64,000 nucleotides of DNA from CAZGUH01 sp964529005 (GCA_964529005.1 CAZGUH010000006.1:1-64000), one strand, 5' to 3'. Shown: positions 15,641 through 23,471, counted from the stretch's first letter. The notes: generated by a model from the sequence alone, not told the origin. Numbers and translations are program-made.

Positions 15641-16096
15641 ATGGCCCCCAGCGAGCCGACACCGTCACCGTCACCGACGCCGACGCCGATGTCCGCGGCG
15701 ACGTTGCGCCACGGCGCCACGATCCGGCCGATCTGGGTGCAGGTCTCCGGTGCGTCGATGGGCCGGGCGATCCGGGGTGGGGCCGAGGTGCTGGTCACCG
15801 CCGCGGACGCGCCGCGGCGTGGCGAGGTCTGGGCCTTTCGGGCACGCGAGGGCCATCTCGTCGTCCACCGCTTCCTCGGCGCCCGCGGCGACCAGCTGTG
15901 GTTCAAGGGCGACGCCAACTCGCGCACCGATGTGCCGGTGACCGCCGACGACCTGGTGGGCCGTGTCGTCGCCTGGCGCGACGGCGGCCGCATCCGCCGC
16001 CTCGGCCACGCTCAGCGCATGGCCGCCCGCTGTGTCCTCGATGTTCGCGCGGCCCTTCGTCGTTTCGAAACGATCAAGAACCGTCGCGGTCGTTGA
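15641..16096 (+). CDS. S24/S26-type signal-peptidase-like protein (SipW/ER type)
   Basis: The 151-residue protein has QVSGASMGRAIRGGAEVLV, where the SxSM-like Ser is the nucleophile, then GEVWAFR, LVVHRFLG and FKGDANSRTD. In bacterial type I signal peptidases a Lys serves as base; here a His stands in the VVHR position, as in SipW and eukaryotic ER peptidases. There is no membrane anchor: the N-terminus is a Ser/Pro/Thr repeat from a low-complexity DNA stretch. ATG 15641 fits the leaderless promoter, but ATG 15689 is possible. Context suggests it may trim the nearby 39-residue peptide. Confidence 0.75.
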   Translation: MAPSEPTPSPSPTPTPMSAATLRHGATIRPIWVQVSGASMGRAIRGGAEVLVTAADAPRRGEVWAFRAREGHLVVHRFLGARGDQLWFKGDANSRTDVPVTADDLVGRVVAWRDGGRIRRLGHAQRMAARCVLDVRAALRRFETIKNRRGR

Positions 16097-16121
16097 TGCG
16101 CGTGCCGCGGTTGGTTACCGT
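16093..16121 (+). promoter_or_regulatory. promoter of the 39-residue peptide gene
   Basis: TTGATG (16093-16098), a 17-base spacer, then TACCGT (16116-16121). The predicted start near 16128 gives a short leader with GAGAGG at 16142-16147, eight bases before the ATG. Confidence 0.55.
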
Positions 16122-16155
16122 CTCGTCCCAGCAGCGGCGCAGAGAGGTGACGCAG

Positions 16156-16275
16156 ATGAGATACGAGAGCCCGGCGATCGAGCGGCGGGAGAGCATCGAG
16201 GCTCGCCTGTGCGACAAGTTCCCCGACCTCCCCGGTTCCGAGGGCGGCGACTCGTACGGCCCCTCGCCGAGCTGA
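16156..16275 (+). CDS. 39-residue candidate RiPP precursor peptide
   Basis: It begins MRYESPAIERRESIEARL, in which YESPAI fits the YxxPx(L/I) leader motif that lasso-type precursors present to PqqD-like recognition proteins. The rest is LCDKFPDLPGSEGG followed by DSYGPSPS: one Cys, several Gly/Ser/Pro and a C-terminal Ser. A promoter, a good ribosome-binding site and a perfect 13-base-pair terminator make it a discrete transcription unit. It is not similar to any family I can name with certainty. The lasso cyclase and transglutaminase-like protease are not in the window, so the modification chemistry is open; phosphorylation by the HprK-like protein is one option. Confidence 0.65.
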   Translation: MRYESPAIERRESIEARLCDKFPDLPGSEGGDSYGPSPS

Positions 16276-16288
16276 ACCGACCGAGCCG

Positions 16289-16320
16289 AGAAGGGCCGAA
16301 GCTACGCCTTCGGCCCTTCT
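16289..16320. terminator. strong bidirectional terminator
   Basis: AGAAGGGCCGAAG (16289-16301) and CTTCGGCCCTTCT (16308-16320) pair perfectly over 13 bases with a 6-base loop. It lies 13 bases after the peptide stop, and the stop of the convergent GNAT gene lies in its loop, so it serves both strands. Confidence 0.8.
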
Positions 16321-17312
16321 TGCGCGTCTGAGCGCAGGTCGCGACGCGAGATCGTGGTGAACTCCCGCACCGGCTCGAACGCCCGCGCCTGCCGTCGCAT
16401 CACCTTCTCGTAGGCGCGGCGACCGGCCGCCTCGCCCGGCAGGCGCTCGGGTGGGCGCAGCATCGCCGCCATCCACGTCTGCTCCGGGTCGACATGCTCC
16501 GCGGGGGCGGTCATCGGGTTGGTGGGCGCGATCGTCGCCAGGCCACCCAGCCCGAGCGCGTTGGCGAGCGCCTGCGCACGGCCGATGAGCCCCCACGACA
16601 GCCGCCGGCCCCGGTGCTCGGGAGCGACGGTCAGCATGTCGACGCCGAGGTACTGGCGGGTCAGCACCGACACCACCATCGCGGCGATCAACGCGCCGCC
16701 TTCCTCGGTCACGAGCACGAGGTGCCGATGGACGATGTGCCGGATCGATTGCGCCGCCTGCCACGTGGTGGCCTCGGAGGCGTTCTCGTACCCGCGGTAG
16801 AGCTCGACGAGCCGCGGCAGATCGGCCGCTGTCGCCAGCCGCGTGCGCTCGTCCACCTCGCCGGTGACCGAGACCGGGGGAGGGACGACGATCCTGGGCG
16901 CCGTGTGCGCTCGGCGGAAGCGGCTGAGGTGAGCGAGCAACGGCTGGACGTCGGCGAAGGTTCCGATGACCTGCCGCACGGGGCTGTGGTCGATGACGTG
17001 CGCGACCGCGGGCGCGCCGCTCGGGTCGGGGAGGTAGCTGACGGCGTGCCACATGTCGAAGCACGTCCGCACGGCGACGATCGCGGCCGCCGGTGTCCCG
17101 TCGGGGTGCTCGATGCGCCACGCTCGGCACGATCCCCACGACAGCGGGTTGGCGAGCAGATCGCTGAGCGCTCGCGAGCTGCGCGGCTCGTCACGCTCCA
17201 TCCACGAGACGAGGCGGTCCGCTCGGGAGACGGGCTCGACACGCATGCCCGCGACCACCTGCGGCATGCGCATCGGCGCGAGCGAGCGGATTCGAGCGGG
17301 GATGATGTCCAT
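16302..17312 (-). CDS. GNAT-family N-acetyltransferase
   Basis: The 336-residue protein has a poorly conserved N-terminal half and a C-terminal GNAT domain (about residues 160-290). The acetyl-CoA-binding motif is LTVAPEHRGRRLSWGLIGRA, with the core V-x-x-x-x-R-G-x-x-x. The substrate cannot be told. The stop falls inside the terminator loop of the 39-residue peptide gene, so the two units converge tightly; it may belong to the same cassette or be independent. In-frame starts at 17312 and further in (MRMPQV) are both possible. Confidence 0.75.
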   Translation of the reverse strand: MDIIPARIRSLAPMRMPQVVAGMRVEPVSRADRLVSWMERDEPRSSRALSDLLANPLSWGSCRAWRIEHPDGTPAAAIVAVRTCFDMWHAVSYLPDPSGAPAVAHVIDHSPVRQVIGTFADVQPLLAHLSRFRRAHTAPRIVVPPPVSVTGEVDERTRLATAADLPRLVELYRGYENASEATTWQAAQSIRHIVHRHLVLVTEEGGALIAAMVVSVLTRQYLGVDMLTVAPEHRGRRLSWGLIGRAQALANALGLGGLATIAPTNPMTAPAEHVDPEQTWMAAMLRPPERLPGEAAGRRAYEKVMRRQARAFEPVREFTTISRRDLRSDAQEGPKA

Positions 17313-17337
17313 CGATGCAGGGCCGGCGGGAGCGCGG

Positions 17338-17895
17338 TCAGTTGGTGGAGAGATCGTCCGGCGCGGCGGCGAGCCACGCTAGCCGTCCGCCCTGGCGGCG
17401 CAGCACCTCGCGCCACAGCCCACCGGGGCGCGCGGCGAACGGATCGTCGTCGGCGCGCGGCACCACGATCCATGCGCCCTCGGCGATCTCGGCGTCGAGC
17501 TGCCCCGCGCCCCATCCGCTGTACCCGCGGAAGATGCGGAGGTTCAACACGTCGGGAACCTCGTCGGGTTCGCGGCTCAGGTCGACGGTGCCGAGGTCGT
17601 CGAGCACCGTGGTCCAGCCGTCGGTCTCGACGCCGCCGGCGACACGGGCGAGCCCGATGTAGCCGTCGGTCTCCACCGGACCGCCCATGAACAGCTGCTG
17701 GGGTGGGCTACAGCGGCTCAGCCATCCGACGAGGCCTTCGTATGACGCCTGCTCCGGCCGGTTGAGCACGAGACCGAGCGCGCCGTCCGCGTTGTGTTCC
17801 AGCACGAGCACGACCGACCGGTCGAAGTTGGGGTCGATGAGCGGCGGCGTGGCGATCAGCAGCTGCCCTTTCGTCGACGCGGTGAACGGGAGCAC
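17338..17895 (-). CDS. UPF0301 (AlgH/YqgE) family protein
   Basis: The 185 residues show the family features: GQLLIATPPLIDPNFDRSVV at the N-terminus, the LGLVLNRP segment, and FRGYSGWGAGQLDAEI. The biochemical function of AlgH/YqgE is not settled; the gene is widespread as a single copy. The start is GTG 17895; an ATG at 17903 is out of frame. It lies 25 bases upstream of the GNAT gene on the same strand. Confidence 0.9.
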   Translation of the reverse strand: MLPFTASTKGQLLIATPPLIDPNFDRSVVLVLEHNADGALGLVLNRPEQASYEGLVGWLSRCSPPQQLFMGGPVETDGYIGLARVAGGVETDGWTTVLDDLGTVDLSREPDEVPDVLNLRIFRGYSGWGAGQLDAEIAEGAWIVVPRADDDPFAARPGGLWREVLRRQGGRLAWLAAAPDDLSTN

Positions 17896-17938
17896 CGTTC
17901 CATTCTGGCGGGCGACGGCCGAGCGCGCGCGGAGAGGA

Positions 17939-19126
17939 TCACCACCGGGCGACTGCGTCGAGGAAGGCGTCCTTGTCGCGCTCGTCCCCGCGGGGGTGCA
18001 CGATCGAGTTCGGGTTGTCGGGATCGATGCGGTCGTAGAGCTTGCGGTCGCGGGCGACCGCCTTCAGCGACCAGGCCGCGGTGGCTGCGGCCTCCACGGC
18101 CGTCGAGCGGAGGTCGGACGTGGCCGATCGGGCGAGGAGGCGGCCGGTCACCCTGCCGTGCCGGGTGGGCGCGAGGAACCGCCCGGCGGTGCAGAGGCGG
18201 TCGACCGCGGCGAGCGGCGTCCCGGCGAGGCGGGGCACGAGGTCGTCGGGAAGGGCGATCTGCATCGACGCGGCCGCGCGCCGCAGCGCGATGCCGACGG
18301 CGCCGCCGCACCCGCCGGTCGTCGCCCGCCGCACGACTTCGTCGAGGTTGGGGCGGCCGACGTGCAGCGCGCGCTCGATGTCCTTGAACCACACGAGCCG
18401 ATCGCACCCAGCGAGCGCCGCGTGCACCGCGAGGTGCACGAGCGTGTCGACCGGGTCGAGGGTCGACGTCTCGACGCCGCCGATGCGCACGGGCCGGGCG
18501 CGCTCGATCATCGCCGCGGCATCGAGCCGCAGGCGACGGCGCGTGTAGTGGGCGTACGTGAGGTCCCAGTGGACGTCGACGCCGATGCCGCCCTTCGTCA
18601 TCGTCAGCTCGGCGGCGCGGAAGCGCTCGACCGCGACCCAGTTGCGGATCACGTGGCGATATCCGTGCGACTCCATCAGGCGGATCGCCTCGGCGAAGCG
18701 CTGCTGCGGCACGAGCAGATCGAGATCGCCGTAGGTCCGCAACCCTGGGTCGCCGTAGAGCAGACTGCTCAGCGCCGGTCCCTTGACGACGACGACGGGG
18801 ATGTCGGCCGGCGCCAGCAGCGCGGCGATGTCGGCGAGCGCGCGGACCGCGACGAGATGCGCGGCGGTCGCCGCGCGCCGGGCCCGGGCGAGTTCGCCAA
18901 CCGCGTCCTCGGCGAGGGCGACGTCGCCGAGCGTGGCGTGCGCGCATCCCTCCACGCGGTGGAAGCGGGCGGCGTCGAGCAACCTGGCCGGGGGCAGTTC
19001 GCGCGCAGCTGCCACCACGCCGTCGGCGACGGGCCACCGCCCGGCCGCAGCGGTGGCGGCGATGAGCACGTCGAGGACGCTGCGAGGGGGTCGAGGAGCA
19101 CCGCCGTCGCGTCTCGTCGGTCGCAT
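17939..19126 (-). CDS. NTP_transf_5-type nucleotidyltransferase family protein
   Basis: The 395-residue protein has the 'KGpaL...Y...lRtygDlDLLV' pattern of the NTP_transf_5 family: VVVVKGPALSSLLYGDPGLR, then TYGDLDLLVPQQRF with the catalytic Asp-x-Asp, and a third acid in GIGVDVHWDL. Such proteins often accompany PqqD-like and HprK-related genes and may nucleotidylate a small molecule or peptide, but no reaction is established. The ATG at 19126 has TAGCGT eight bases upstream. It is the last gene of the kinase/PqqD-type cassette. Confidence 0.75.
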   Translation of the reverse strand: MRPTRRDGGAPRPPRSVLDVLIAATAAAGRWPVADGVVAAARELPPARLLDAARFHRVEGCAHATLGDVALAEDAVGELARARRAATAAHLVAVRALADIAALLAPADIPVVVVKGPALSSLLYGDPGLRTYGDLDLLVPQQRFAEAIRLMESHGYRHVIRNWVAVERFRAAELTMTKGGIGVDVHWDLTYAHYTRRRLRLDAAAMIERARPVRIGGVETSTLDPVDTLVHLAVHAALAGCDRLVWFKDIERALHVGRPNLDEVVRRATTGGCGGAVGIALRRAAASMQIALPDDLVPRLAGTPLAAVDRLCTAGRFLAPTRHGRVTGRLLARSATSDLRSTAVEAAATAAWSLKAVARDRKLYDRIDPDNPNSIVHPRGDERDKDAFLDAVARW

Positions 19127-19134
19127 CCGACGTG

Positions 19135-19140
19135 ACGCTA
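19135..19140 (-). promoter_or_regulatory. -10 box of the nucleotidyltransferase gene
   Basis: On the minus strand TAGCGT is followed by eight bases and ATG 19126; no ribosome-binding site is present. The divergent lipoprotein gene has its own box at 19181-19186. Confidence 0.45.
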
Positions 19141-19180
19141 CTTGCGCCCGGCCCGCGGAAGCCGGACCACCGCACGCCGG

Positions 19181-19186
19181 TACGAT
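19181..19186 (+). promoter_or_regulatory. -10 box of the lipoprotein gene
   Basis: TACGAT lies eight bases before GTG 19195, again without a ribosome-binding site. It decides the start of the lipoprotein in favour of 19195. Confidence 0.45.
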
Positions 19187-19194
19187 CGCGCCGC

Positions 19195-19971
19195 GTGCGA
19201 CCAGTGGAGCGTGCCCGCAGGCGCGGAACCCGTGGTGTGTCAATCGCCGCGGTCGCGGTCGCGGTCCTCGCCGCCTGCGGGCAGGACGACGCCTCCCCGC
19301 CGACCGCCGGGCAGACGGCTCCACCGGAGACGCCACAACGCCCCGATCCGCCGCCGAGCGCCGCGGGCTCCGAACCCGTCGACGACACGGCCGCGTCCAC
19401 CGCCGCGACCGAGGCCGGGCCCTGCGTGGTCCGGCTCCACGGCAAGGGTGGCGACGGGTGGGAGACGTCGGTCACCGACGGCGTCGCCGAGGTTGCGCCC
19501 GCCGGCAACGACGAGGCGTGGGGCGGGCGGCAGTGGCTGTACTTTCCCGACGACCGCTTCCAGGAGGCTCGGGCGATCGTGGCCGCGGCCGTCGATGAGG
19601 CGGGGTGCGGCGCGATCGTGCTCGACGGCTTCTCCAACGGCGCGTCGTTCGTCGCTGCCCTCTACTGCGCCGGCGAGACGTTCGGCGGCCGGTTGCGCGG
19701 CGTCGTGATCGACGACCCGGTGCCCGACACCGCGGTCGAGGGCTGCATGCCGGCGCCGGAGGTGCCGGCCGCGCTGTACTGGACGACCGCGCTGGAAGAG
19801 GCGACAGGGCCGGGCGCGGACTGCGCGGCGATCGACTACACCTGCGCCGGCGGCACGACCATCGGGATCGACGCCTACGCCGACGCGCTCGGCGTCAGCG
19901 TGACGCCCAGCCCCTTCACGACCCACGAATGGCATTGGGAGGCCCCGGAGATCGCCGCCTGGATCGCCTGA
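19195..19971 (+). CDS. lipoprotein with hydrolase-like serine motif
   Basis: From GTG 19195 the protein opens with a basic stretch (RPVERARRRGTRG), a hydrophobic core (VSIAAVAVAVLAA) and the lipobox Cys in LAACGQDD. A Pro/Thr/Ser-rich linker runs to about residue 75. The mature domain shows VRLHGKGGDG, DGFSNGASFVAALYC (a GxSxG-like nucleophile elbow) and THEWHW near the end, which together suggest an alpha/beta-hydrolase fold with Ser-Asp-His. I cannot assign a family or substrate. In-frame starts further upstream would place a long Arg-rich stretch before the signal peptide. Confidence 0.65.
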   Translation: MRPVERARRRGTRGVSIAAVAVAVLAACGQDDASPPTAGQTAPPETPQRPDPPPSAAGSEPVDDTAASTAATEAGPCVVRLHGKGGDGWETSVTDGVAEVAPAGNDEAWGGRQWLYFPDDRFQEARAIVAAAVDEAGCGAIVLDGFSNGASFVAALYCAGETFGGRLRGVVIDDPVPDTAVEGCMPAPEVPAALYWTTALEEATGPGADCAAIDYTCAGGTTIGIDAYADALGVSVTPSPFTTHEWHWEAPEIAAWIA

Positions 19972-19993
19972 GCGGGGCGCGCTGGGCGGCGGC

Positions 19994-21109
19994 TCACGGG
20001 TCGACGACGATGTTGTCCCAGTGCCAGGTGTACGACGTCGTCGGCGGGTCGCCGTCGTGGTCGATCTTGTTCGGCGTGTACTTGTGGTCCTCGAAGATCA
20101 CGCGCGCGTTCTCGGGGAACGAGCCGTCGAACGAGTTCTCGTAGATCCCGGCCGCGCCCTGGTCGATCGACAGCGTGAGCGTGCCGTTCTTGTTGTCGGT
20201 GAGGCAGTGCTGGCGGCGGATCGCCTTCGAGCTGAAGGCCTCCTCGTCTTGGAAGTAGAAGTCGTCGTACCACGCCTGCACGCCGCCGTAGAACGCGCCG
20301 ACCCCGCCGGGGCCCTGCATCATCACCCCCACCGTGGTCGGCCCGTGGGCCAGCGCCGTGTCGTCGACCGAGCGGAACGACGCGTTGGTGTGCGACAGCC
20401 TGCCGTCCGCGGGGAGCTCGTCGGCCGGCCGCACGACGAGCTCGGTCCACTGCCGGCCGCGCAGCGACGACCACGTGACGTTCTGGTCCCAGCACACCCG
20501 GCTGATCGTGGCGAACACCTCCTTGGGGGAGAACGACACGATCGAGTAGCCGTCGATGTCGCCGAGCGACGTCATCATGTGGTCGCGGCAGAGGTAGAAG
20601 TACTCGTCCTCGTGGTCGGCGTGCACCACGCGGGTCTGGTCGGGCGGCGAGCAGTTCATGTCGTGGTCGCCGGGCCAGGTGGCCTCGGAGTTGTGGCCGC
20701 CCTCGTCGCCGAGGACGACGTTGCGGTGGTGGACGTCGGTGTCGAACGCCTCGAACCCGGTGTTGCCGTCGAACGTGGCGACGAAGCCGCCTTCCGTCAG
20801 CGGGGGCGGAGCGACGACCGCGCCGTCCGCGGCGCTCTGGCCGTCGCTGGCCGCGTCGACCTCACTGGCTCCGTCGGCAGCGCCGTCGGTCTCGTCGGCC
20901 GGGGTCGCCGCATCCGTGCCGGCGCCGCCGTCGGTGACGGTGTCATGCGGGGCGTGATCGTCGGCCTCCTGCGCAGCCGCGACGCTGTCGTCGGCGCCAT
21001 GCGCGTCGTCGTCGGAGCGCGAGCCCACCCCGACGCCGACGCCGAATGCGGCCCCGACCGCCACGACGATGGCGCTGGCGACGACGATCTGCCGGTGACG
21101 TTTCTTCAC
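19994..21109 (-). CDS. secreted protein with C-terminal 'DMNCSPPDQ' domain, copy 2
   Basis: The 371-residue protein begins with a signal-anchor (MKKRHRQIVVASAIVVAVGA), followed by an acidic Ala/Asp-rich linker (about residues 30-105) and a ~255-residue domain. The domain includes FDGNTGFEAFDT, WPGDHDMNCSPPDQTR, CRDHMMTSLGDID, CWDQNVTW and a closing YTWHWDNIVV, with several conserved Cys. It is nearly the same as the C-terminus of the neighbouring gene. Function is unknown; the Trp/Tyr-rich pattern and final WHWDN strand resemble concanavalin-like jelly-roll domains of secreted carbohydrate-active proteins (inference). GTG 21109 has GGGAGGGTGGAG upstream. Confidence 0.65.
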   Translation of the reverse strand: MKKRHRQIVVASAIVVAVGAAFGVGVGVGSRSDDDAHGADDSVAAAQEADDHAPHDTVTDGGAGTDAATPADETDGAADGASEVDAASDGQSAADGAVVAPPPLTEGGFVATFDGNTGFEAFDTDVHHRNVVLGDEGGHNSEATWPGDHDMNCSPPDQTRVVHADHEDEYFYLCRDHMMTSLGDIDGYSIVSFSPKEVFATISRVCWDQNVTWSSLRGRQWTELVVRPADELPADGRLSHTNASFRSVDDTALAHGPTTVGVMMQGPGGVGAFYGGVQAWYDDFYFQDEEAFSSKAIRRQHCLTDNKNGTLTLSIDQGAAGIYENSFDGSFPENARVIFEDHKYTPNKIDHDGDPPTTSYTWHWDNIVVDP

Positions 21110-21179
21110 GATGCTCCACCCTCCCCGGCGTCGTCGAACGCGCCCGTCAACGCTAGCCGTCGCGCCGGGCGCTGTTCGC

Positions 21180-23225
21180 TCAGGGCTCGACGAAGATGTT
21201 GTCCCAGTGCCACGTGTACGACGTGGTCGGCGGCGCGCTCGCGTCGTCCCGCTTGTTCGGCGTGTACTTGTGGTCCTCGAAGATCACCCGTGCATTGCGC
21301 GGGAACGATCCGGCGAACGAGCGTGAGTACGTGCCGGCGGCGCCCTGGTCGATCGACAGCGTCAGCGTGCCGTCCTTGTTGTCGGTGACGCAGTGCTGGC
21401 GCCGGATGGCCTTGGAGTTCAACCCCTCGGTGTCCTGGAAGTAGAAGTCGTCGTACCAGCGCTCGACGCCGCCGTAGAACGCCCCCGCGCCCGCCGGGCC
21501 TTGCAGCATCACGCCGACGGTCGTCGGGCCGTGCGCCAGAGCGGTGTCGTCGACCGAGCGGAACGTGGCGTTGGTGTGTGACATGCGGCCATCGCCCGGC
21601 AGCTCGGCGGCGGGCCGCACGACGAGTTCGGTCCACTGGCGGCCACGCAGCGTCGACCAGGTGACGTTCTGGTCCCAGCACACACGGCTGACGGTGGAGA
21701 ACACCTGCTTCGGCGAGAAGGACAGGATCGAGTAGGCGTCGATGTCGCCGAGCGACGTCATCATGTGATCGCGGCAGAAGTAGAACGACTCCGACGGGTT
21801 GGCGGCGTGCACCGTCCGGCTCTGGTCCGGCGGCGAGCAGTTCATGTCGTGGTCGCCGGGCCATGTGGCGTCGAAGCCGTGACCGCTGGTGTCGCCGAGC
21901 CGCAGGTTGCGGTGGTGGATCTCGGTGTCGAAGGCGTCGAGCCCGGTGTTGCCGTCGAACGTCGCCGCGAACGCCGCGCCGGACGGGATGAACGAGCCGC
22001 CGCCCGGCTGGATGCTGGGCTGCTCCAAGCGGGTGTCCATCAGCCGCTCGGGCGTCACCGAGGTGAATCCGGCGCCGTCGGCGAACCAACCGTTGACGTC
22101 GACGACGAGGTGCGTCGACGCGTCGCCGGTGAACAGGCAGACGTCGCCTCCGTTGCCGAGCCGGACGATCGCGCCGTTGGCGACCGGAGCGCCGGGTCCG
22201 TAGTTGAGGTGCGACGCCGTCGGGCGCTGCTCGCCGCACGGGTAGGCGGTCACGTATCCGATGCCGGAGGCATCCGCGGCCGTGATGTTCAGGGCCACCG
22301 ACGTCGCATCGTCGGGCACGTCGAGACGTCCCGCCACGGAGAGCGCGAGCTCCGTGTCGGCCTGCCGACGCCCGCCGCCGGCGTCGGAGCCGTCGGCCGT
22401 GCTGGTCCCCGGACGGGTGTCGAGCAGCCGCCGCGGCGACCGGCTGTCGAGAGCCGAGCCGTCGGCGAACCAGCCGTTGACGTCGACGATCAGCTGCGCC
22501 GACGCGTCGGAGACGTAGAGGCACACGTCGCCGCTCGGACCGAGGTCGATGATGGCGTTGTTCGCGACCGGGCGACCGGGGAAGAAGTTGAGGGTCGAGG
22601 CGTTGGGCCGCGCGTCCTCGCAGGGGTACGCGGTGACGTACCCGACGCCGCTGGCGTCGGCCGCGGTGATGTTGAGCGCCACCGAATCGGCGTCGCCGGG
22701 GACGCCAGCGCGGCCGGCCACGTCGAGGGTCGTCAGCGATCCGTGCCCGAGCGGGTTCATCCCGAGGAAGAGCCCGTCGCTGGTCGACGCGCCGGGGCGC
22801 GAATCGAGCAGGCGGCGGGGGGACTCGCCGGTGTACCCCGAGGCGTCGGTGAACCACCCGTTGACGTCGACGATCAGCTCGGTGGCGGCCTCGCCGACGT
22901 AGAGGCAGATGTTGCCGCCCGCGCCGACCTCGACGATCGCGCCGTTCGCCACGGGGGCGCCGGGGGAGAAGTTGAGGTTGGACGCGGTCGGGCGAGCGTC
23001 GCCGCATGCGTACGCGGTGATGTATCCCACGCCCTGGGCGTCCGCCGCGGTGATGTTCACGGCCACCGCGGTGGCGTTGTCGGGCACGCCCGCCCGGCCG
23101 GCGACCTGCACCTGTACTTCCGCTCCGGCCTGCCGCACGACCTGGGGGTAACCGGAGGTGAGCGTCGCGCCATACCCGACGGCCAACACCGTGGCCAGCG
23201 CCGCAGGCAACACCAGACGTTTCAT
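21180..23225 (-). CDS. large secreted repeat protein with the same C-terminal domain, copy 1
   Basis: The 681-residue protein has a signal peptide (MKRLVLPAALATVLAVGYGA). Three repeats of ~105 residues follow (about 36-140, 160-265, 290-400), each with VAVNITAADAxGVGYxTAY, PxASxLN, PVANxAI, CLYVxxAxxxLIVDVNGWF and a closing RRLLDxRPG. This repeat is common in secreted proteins of Acidimicrobiia. The C-terminal ~265 residues match the neighbouring gene's domain. ATG 23225 has AGAGGAG about nine bases upstream; the open frame reaching 23435 would bury the signal peptide. Probably cell-surface or extracellular; partner unknown. Confidence 0.7.
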   Translation of the reverse strand: MKRLVLPAALATVLAVGYGATLTSGYPQVVRQAGAEVQVQVAGRAGVPDNATAVAVNITAADAQGVGYITAYACGDARPTASNLNFSPGAPVANGAIVEVGAGGNICLYVGEAATELIVDVNGWFTDASGYTGESPRRLLDSRPGASTSDGLFLGMNPLGHGSLTTLDVAGRAGVPGDADSVALNITAADASGVGYVTAYPCEDARPNASTLNFFPGRPVANNAIIDLGPSGDVCLYVSDASAQLIVDVNGWFADGSALDSRSPRRLLDTRPGTSTADGSDAGGGRRQADTELALSVAGRLDVPDDATSVALNITAADASGIGYVTAYPCGEQRPTASHLNYGPGAPVANGAIVRLGNGGDVCLFTGDASTHLVVDVNGWFADGAGFTSVTPERLMDTRLEQPSIQPGGGSFIPSGAAFAATFDGNTGLDAFDTEIHHRNLRLGDTSGHGFDATWPGDHDMNCSPPDQSRTVHAANPSESFYFCRDHMMTSLGDIDAYSILSFSPKQVFSTVSRVCWDQNVTWSTLRGRQWTELVVRPAAELPGDGRMSHTNATFRSVDDTALAHGPTTVGVMLQGPAGAGAFYGGVERWYDDFYFQDTEGLNSKAIRRQHCVTDNKDGTLTLSIDQGAAGTYSRSFAGSFPRNARVIFEDHKYTPNKRDDASAPPTTSYTWHWDNIFVEP

Positions 23226-23317
23226 ATGGGGAACTCCTCTGGGCAGCAGGACCGCGCCCAGCGGCGCCTGCCTGTCGGTCGGTTCGTGGCCCGTCCGGAT
23301 GCTCGCCACGGATTGCG

Positions 23318-23353
23318 CGTTGTCGCCGCACCGCCTGGGGAGTGGCGACAACG
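23318..23353. repeat. inverted repeat in the divergent promoter region
   Basis: CGTTGTCGCC (23318-23327) and GGCGACAACG (23344-23353) are perfect 10-base arms, extendable by CAC/GTG past a single-base bulge. It is flanked on both sides by TTGCG. It could be a regulator-binding site for the secreted protein gene, the assembly line or both. Confidence 0.45.
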
Positions 23354-23465
23354 TTGCGAAACCATGACAGTACTCCATCGGGTCGAAAAGCAGAGACCTT
23401 GAGAGAAGCGACACATCTGCCGATGGACGCGTCATGACCCCTCTGCCGTCGTTCGCAGCCTCGGG

Positions 23466-23471
23466 TAGTCT
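23466..23471 (+). promoter_or_regulatory. -10 candidate of the assembly-line operon
   Basis: TAGTCT lies 42 bases before the ATG at 23513, giving a leader of about 35 bases with GGAGGA at 23504-23509. No clear -35 box is present. Confidence 0.35.

Noticed and set aside
15656..15690. Ser/Pro/Thr-coding short repeats as a regulatory microsatellite
   Set aside because: The stretch is only about 35 bases of irregular accgtc/ccgacg units at the start of the peptidase-like gene and is more simply a low-complexity N-terminus.
12788..19126. Classic lasso peptide cluster
   Set aside because: No asparagine-synthetase-like cyclase and no transglutaminase-like B2 protease are present, and the candidate peptide has no Gly/Cys with Asp/Glu seven to nine residues later that is clearly a ring.
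19132..19194. Upstream extension of the lipoprotein to ATG/other start at 19132
   Set aside because: It would put 21 mostly polar, Pro/Arg-rich residues before the signal peptide and ignores the -10 box eight bases before GTG 19195.
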